Positions 60,117-64,000 of a DNA stretch of 64,000 nucleotides are shown here, piece after piece. Position numbers and translations under genes: made by a program. Under the pieces are notes generated by a model. It worked only from the letters and a program-made list of their open reading frames with translations, did not search any database and had not been told where the DNA came from. How positions within the stretch are numbered: the first letter of the stretch is position 1; each line of letters begins with the position of its first letter. Source of the DNA: Bacteroidales bacterium (GTDB taxonomy: Bacteria > Bacteroidota > Bacteroidia > Bacteroidales > GCA-2748055); the NCBI GenBank assembly GCA_021738565.1, contig JAIPBT010000012.1:41260-105259 (forward strand), read 5' to 3'.

Positions 60117-60327
60117 AAAAATTCAGGATACCCTGCTTTTTATCATTAATACATACCCAATACGTTTTTCCTGGCTTTTGGCCCCTGGCTCCCCCTCGAC
60201 ACTTCGGCTTCGCTCAGGGACCCTGAATCTCACCGAACTGTCTCACAGTCTCACCGTCCCACCGTCTCACCGTCTCACTGTCTCACCGTCTCACTGTCTC
60301 ACCGTCCCACCGTCTCACCGTCTGTCC
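60117..60327. other. Intergenic region upstream of gldF
   Basis: It holds a GGCC-rich block (about 60169-60195), a CTTCG-family repeat (about 60192-60215) similar to that at 4851-4921, and the octamer minisatellite. No clear promoter consensus was found. Confidence 0.5.
60242..60321. repeat. 8-bp minisatellite, ten units
   Basis: Units run CTCACAGT, then CTCACCGT, CCCACCGT and CTCACTGT variants in tandem, ten in all. It is non-coding. It lies between the spoIID-like stop (60328) and the gldF start. Confidence 0.9.
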
Positions 60328-61521
60328 CTACTCATATCTCATTTCCGGCAAACTTGAAGCCGGAAGGTCCCCAAAATTCATTATCCGGACATTATAAAAG
60401 TAAAATTTAATGATGTCCTTGTAACTGAAACCATCCCGGGCCATTTTTATTGCCCCTTCCTGGCTCAATCCCACGCCGTGTCCGTATCCCTTTCCCCAAA
60501 TGACGATCCTGTTGCCGTCTTCCTCCGGGAACATGTTGAAAAAAGTGGATTTAAGATTCCAGTCTTCCCTGATCCTCGTCATCATCAATGTGTCCTTATC
60601 CAGCACAAAATACTTCTTTCTGTGCCTTTGCTGAATGTACAACAATTCATCGGGGATCTTTTCTACAGACTTCATACCCTTTTCGAGCAGATAATTTTTC
60701 CAGTCTGTAAAGCTGATGGTGTCATACCATTTGGCGTGCGGCTGATGCAGCGAATAGGGGTCGATCACTGCCTGAAGGTAATCCACATCACCGATCCATA
60801 CATCTGAAGCACGCTGGGTCTCTCCCCCACTGTTGGCATGGAATACTGCTGTAATTAGTTTGTAATGGTAATCAGCAACAATCTCACCTGTTGTTTCAAA
60901 AACAGCTTTGGCTATTTCAGGATTTAACCTTGCTTTCCCCTTGTATGCCTGGCAATGAGTCCCGTCGCATAAGGAAAAACCTTCTTCCCTGTGCTTGTCA
61001 AAATTATTCAGCATATAGGTCCTGGTAAGCAAAGCATGCGCCTTGTACAATTCCTTGTTGGCATTGGGTCCCACTTCAGTCTCCAGCACTCCTGCAATGT
61101 ATTTGTCAAAATCCACGCTGTTGATGATATTCATGTAATCAACCTTCGACTCAAGTATCAGGTCGTCATCAAATGAGCGCGATCCAAGTGAAGGAGTGAC
61201 CGGGCGCATCCTGAAACTGCCTGAGAGACTGAGGCTCTTTATTTCAACAGATTCAAAAGTACCGTATTGCTTTTCCCTGGAATGTAACATGATCCGGCCA
61301 CCATCCAGGGTGGCAAACAAAATATCTCCCTTGTTAAAACCATCGATCCGGTTGTCGCCTTGCTTTATGACGTACTCACCTGCAGTGCATGAAACTGTTA
61401 CTGAATGCACCACTTCATCGTTGAACAGGCCGATCCTGATCATCTGGGCGTTGAGTGAAAGTCCGCCGGCCAGCAGAATAAGTATAAAAAAAACACGAAA
61501 TCTCAATCGCAAGACATTCAT
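60328..61521 (-). CDS. SpoIID/LytB-domain protein
   Basis: About 397 aa from the ATG at 61521, whose signal peptide (MNVLRLRFRVFFILILLAGG) is better than from the ATG at 61545. The SpoIID domain carries YIAGVLETEVGPNANKELYKAHA, then HANSGGETQRASDVW and the end GYGHGVGLSQEGAIKMA. SpoIID proteins cut stripped peptidoglycan glycans in spore formers. Non-spore-forming Bacteroidota have relatives of unknown detail, probably periplasmic wall hydrolases. Confidence 0.92.
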   Translation of the reverse strand: MNVLRLRFRVFFILILLAGGLSLNAQMIRIGLFNDEVVHSVTVSCTAGEYVIKQGDNRIDGFNKGDILFATLDGGRIMLHSREKQYGTFESVEIKSLSLSGSFRMRPVTPSLGSRSFDDDLILESKVDYMNIINSVDFDKYIAGVLETEVGPNANKELYKAHALLTRTYMLNNFDKHREEGFSLCDGTHCQAYKGKARLNPEIAKAVFETTGEIVADYHYKLITAVFHANSGGETQRASDVWIGDVDYLQAVIDPYSLHQPHAKWYDTISFTDWKNYLLEKGMKSVEKIPDELLYIQQRHRKKYFVLDKDTLMMTRIREDWNLKSTFFNMFPEEDGNRIVIWGKGYGHGVGLSQEGAIKMARDGFSYKDIIKFYFYNVRIMNFGDLPASSLPEMRYE

Positions 61522-61600
61522 ATTTATATGACCCGAAGCCAACATCTCCAGGTTCCTGTTTGCTTTACAGTATGCAAAAATATAATTTCCAGCCGAGGTA

Positions 61601-62719
61601 TTACTGTAAAAGTTTTAACATTCTGTCGGCAATGCGCCCGGAAGATCCTGGAGGTCCGATCCGTTCAATGATCTCTTCATATCCCCCGGTGATCCTATCC
61701 CGGTACCCAGGGATGTTTAGGATCCTGTCCAGTTCTTCGATCATCTCCTCTTTTAAATTGAACTGGAGAACTTCCCTGACCAAAGATTGATCCAGGATCA
61801 GGTTAACCAGACTGAAAAATTTTGTTCTTACAAACAGCTTTCCCAGCCTGTAGGTTATTTTGCCGGTCTTGTACACGACCACCTGCGGCACTTTCAGCAA
61901 TGCTGTCTCCAGGGTGGCAGTGCCGGAAGTAACAATTGCTGCTTCAGCATTTGAAAGCAGGTTATAGGTGTCATTTGGTATGACCGGTATTCCGGATCCG
62001 GCCAACAGTGTTTCATATAGTCCGGGATCGACCGATGGGGCGCCGGCTACCACGAATTGGTTGCGGGGAAAACTTTTAGCAGCAGCAATCATTTCGGGCA
62101 GGCAGCTCTTTATCTCCTGTCTCCGGCTGCCTGCAAGCAATGCAATTACAGGTCGTTCATCAAGTCCATATTTTTTTTGAAAATCACCCTTATTTAATTT
62201 TACATGCCTGAATGCTTCAATGGCATCCGTGACAGGATTTCCATGGTATTCTACCTCAATACCCCTTTGTAAAAAATATTCCACTTCAAATGGAAATATC
62301 ACAAACAGACTGTCGACATATCTTTTCAGCTTCTCAACCCTCGATTCACGCCACGCCCATACTTTTGGAGATATGTAGTAAAAGACCTTCAATCCATGAT
62401 TGGACGCGAATTTCGCAAGTTTCAGGTTAAATCCTGCATAATCCACAAGTATAACAGCATCAGGGCGTTCTGTGATAAGGATTGTCTTCACCCTTTTCAA
62501 TATGCGCCGTATCCTGAATATGTTCTTTAATACATCAAAAAAGCCCATGTAATTCATTTCCGCGTAATGCACCAAAGGACCTCCCCCCGCGGCATTTTCC
62601 ATCAGGTCACCACCGATATAACTGAAAGCTGCACGGCTTTCCCTGCTTCGGATCTCCCTGATCAGGTTTGAAGCATGTAGGTCGCCAGAGGCTTCGCCTG
62701 CTATCATAAAGAGTTTCAT
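61601..62719 (-). CDS. lpxB: Lipid-A-disaccharide synthase
   Basis: 372 aa. The start MKLFMIAGEASGDLHASNLI and the segments VDYAGFNLKLAKFA, ALLAGSRRQEIKSCLPEM and AAIVTSGTATLETALLKVPQVVVYK are LpxB landmarks. It transfers 2,3-diacylglucosamine-1-phosphate to UDP-diacylglucosamine in lipid A synthesis. A small membrane protein gene and surE lie directly upstream on the same strand. Confidence 0.96.
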   Translation of the reverse strand: MKLFMIAGEASGDLHASNLIREIRSRESRAAFSYIGGDLMENAAGGGPLVHYAEMNYMGFFDVLKNIFRIRRILKRVKTILITERPDAVILVDYAGFNLKLAKFASNHGLKVFYYISPKVWAWRESRVEKLKRYVDSLFVIFPFEVEYFLQRGIEVEYHGNPVTDAIEAFRHVKLNKGDFQKKYGLDERPVIALLAGSRRQEIKSCLPEMIAAAKSFPRNQFVVAGAPSVDPGLYETLLAGSGIPVIPNDTYNLLSNAEAAIVTSGTATLETALLKVPQVVVYKTGKITYRLGKLFVRTKFFSLVNLILDQSLVREVLQFNLKEEMIEELDRILNIPGYRDRITGGYEEIIERIGPPGSSGRIADRMLKLLQ

Positions 62720-62723
62720 CCTG

Positions 62724-63017
62724 TCAGAAGAATTTTACAATAATCATAATTACTGCAACCACGATCGTTGCATAAATAACCCCCTTTGCAGCCCGGTACA
62801 TCGTGGACCATATAAATATAAAAAAAAGCAGCAGGTTCGGAATTGCACTCAGACTGATCAGGCTGGACAATTTGTTGATCCGGTAAAACTGTTCGATGTA
62901 TTCGGAAAGGGTAAGTCCGGAAACGACCTTCCAGTAAACAAGAAAAGTTACCACCGGCAGAAGCACTCCGGGCAGCAAACCTGCATAAAAGGTATTATAT
63001 TTTTCTCTCCTTTTCAC
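62724..63017 (-). CDS. Small membrane protein
   Basis: 97 aa with a GTG start. It has three hydrophobic segments (about 12-32, 50-72, 78-96) and no motif I recognise. It overlaps the end of surE by 23 bases and ends 4 bp before lpxB, so it is part of that operon. Function unknown. Confidence 0.75.
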   Translation of the reverse strand: MKRREKYNTFYAGLLPGVLLPVVTFLVYWKVVSGLTLSEYIEQFYRINKLSSLISLSAIPNLLLFFIFIWSTMYRAAKGVIYATIVVAVIMIIVKFF

Positions 63018-63807
63018 TGGTCTGTCTCTTTTCTTCCCAGTCCCTTATCCTGGGTATTACTTCATGTGCGGTAAGGTCGGTCTTTACAGGGACAATAGAA
63101 ATGTAATTGTTTTTCAGGGCCCATTCATCTGTATCAACCGCTTCAGGTTCCCTGTTTGTAAAACTGCCGGTAAGCCAAGCATATTTCGAACCGCGAGGAT
63201 CTTCCCTTTCCTGAAATTGCTCCTCCCAGTATCCATTGGTCTGCCGACACACTTTAATTCCTTTCAGTTCCTTCTCAGGAACGGCGGGAATGTTAACATT
63301 CAGGCAAACTCCCTTTGGCAGACCGGCGTTGATTGCCTTGTAGATAATGTGCCTGATATGAGCTTCAGCAGCATCAAAATCAGCATTAGGCCGATAATCC
63401 AGCAAAGAGAAGCCGATGGATGGTATGTGGTGAATTGCTCCTTCAATTGCTGCAGCCATGGTCCCAGAATAAACAACACTTGTTGAAGAATTTGTTCCAT
63501 GGTTGATTCCTGACAGTATCAGATCAGGGTGCCTGTCCAGCAGGCTGCAAAGTAAAAGTTTTACTCCGTCCACCGGCGTTCCCTTCACGAGGTACCTTGT
63601 GTAGCCTTCCCGCTCTTCCACCATTTTGTATTTAATGGGGTCCTTGATTGTTATGGCATGGGATCTTCCCGATTGAGATTCAGATGCCGATATTACAACC
63701 AGATCCCCGAATTCAGCGGCCAATCCGATCAGCTTTTCAAGACCACCGGCCTTGTGTCCATCATCATTCGTAACCAATATCAAGGGCCTGTTATTTGAAT
63801 TTACCAT
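62995..63807 (-). CDS. surE: 5'/3'-nucleotidase SurE
   Basis: 270 aa. The metal site LVTNDDGHKAGGL and the loops SGRSHAIT and LSGINHGTN are diagnostic. Residues about 90-240 complete the SurE fold. SurE removes phosphate from nucleoside monophosphates. It is the first gene of the surE / small membrane protein / lpxB row. Confidence 0.95.
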   Translation of the reverse strand: MVNSNNRPLILVTNDDGHKAGGLEKLIGLAAEFGDLVVISASESQSGRSHAITIKDPIKYKMVEEREGYTRYLVKGTPVDGVKLLLCSLLDRHPDLILSGINHGTNSSTSVVYSGTMAAAIEGAIHHIPSIGFSLLDYRPNADFDAAEAHIRHIIYKAINAGLPKGVCLNVNIPAVPEKELKGIKVCRQTNGYWEEQFQEREDPRGSKYAWLTGSFTNREPEAVDTDEWALKNNYISIVPVKTDLTAHEVIPRIRDWEEKRQTSEKERKI

Positions 63808-63830
63808 GATCTATACTATGTTTTAAACTA

Positions 63831-63838
63831 CAAAAGTA
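63831..63838 (-). promoter_or_regulatory. Candidate -7 element for surE
   Basis: On the minus strand this reads TACTTTTG, an exact TAnnTTTG match, 23 bp before the surE ATG. Confidence 0.55.
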
Positions 63839-63860
63839 TTCAAAATGAACAAGTAAACTA

Positions 63861-64000
63861 ATTAGTGTTTGTCTATAAAGTCCAATAACTGCGTTATGCT
63901 TGTTCTCAAAATGGTCATTTACACCAGTAAACTCACATTTTTCGAACTGCGCAAGCCTTGTTATTGAACTTTCTAGTTCAAACACTCGACATTATTGACA
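63861..64000. repeat. Palindromic element, copy 3, running off the window
   Basis: It begins ATTAGTGTTTGTCTATAAAG and ends at the window edge near ATTATTGACA, matching the ends of copy 1. The interior is diverged. It lies upstream of surE. No coding frame is supported. Confidence 0.7.

Noticed and set aside
60242..60321. Possible CRISPR or coding repeat
   Set aside because: Eight-base units in direct contact are a simple minisatellite. The frame over it lacks any gene support.

Overview
The window reads as chromosomal DNA of a Bacteroidota bacterium, most likely class Bacteroidia. The signs are gldF/gldG gliding-type ABC genes next to dnaN, a DUF3127 gene, a GWxTD lipoprotein, a DUF5723-type outer-membrane protein, several TAnnTTTG-type -7 promoter elements, and many secreted glycoside hydrolases. 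The order-level placement is inference. I found no tRNA, rRNA, CRISPR array, transposase or prophage gene.

Layout. Positions 1-4426 (minus) hold a giant multidomain GH9 protein whose 3' end lies beyond the window. It has no stop inside the window but its frame is open over its whole length. An intergenic region with a 66-bp tandem repeat follows (4427-5092). Positions 5093-17558 carry an S9 peptidase, a GH2 beta-mannosidase-like enzyme, envelope proteins (DUF5723 barrel, lipoprotein, MG2/plug-like protein), a SatD-like protein and a second GH2 enzyme. Positions 17563-27268 (minus) carry a 7TM sensor kinase and an EamA transporter. They continue with a probable amino-sugar operon: nucleotidyltransferase, HexNAc-1-kinase-like protein, LacZ-type beta-galactosidase and GH109-type alpha-N-acetylgalactosaminidase. 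Positions 27560-29700 hold mnmD, an FKBP isomerase and a DUF3127 gene.

Positions 29704-35330 form the most unusual locus. A secreted, membrane-anchored TPR-CHAT protease (930 aa) lies tail to tail with an ECF sigma factor. It is divergent from a 47-aa peptide gene with a double-glycine-like leader, a TPR protein with anti-sigma-like topology and a small degenerate histidine kinase. The TPR half of the CHAT gene is much more AT-rich than its protease half. I propose this as a protease/peptide/sigma signalling module.

Positions 35520-50165 are mostly housekeeping: an MscS channel, an Lrp regulator, rlmB with a duplicated upstream region and hairpin cluster, a GWxTD lipoprotein, ABC-F, a truncated DUF302 gene, rlmD, an alanine/cation symporter, two thioredoxins, nfo, pyk and an HD protein. 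Positions 50140-63807 contain an M14 and an S37 peptidase, MBL and FAH enzymes, an exonuclease, dnaN, the gldFG/DUF4340 operon preceded by an 8-bp minisatellite, SpoIID, lpxB and surE. A family of about 50-150 bp elements with terminal inverted repeats occurs three times (28987, 37424, 63861). In one copy it supplies the stop codons of both flanking genes.
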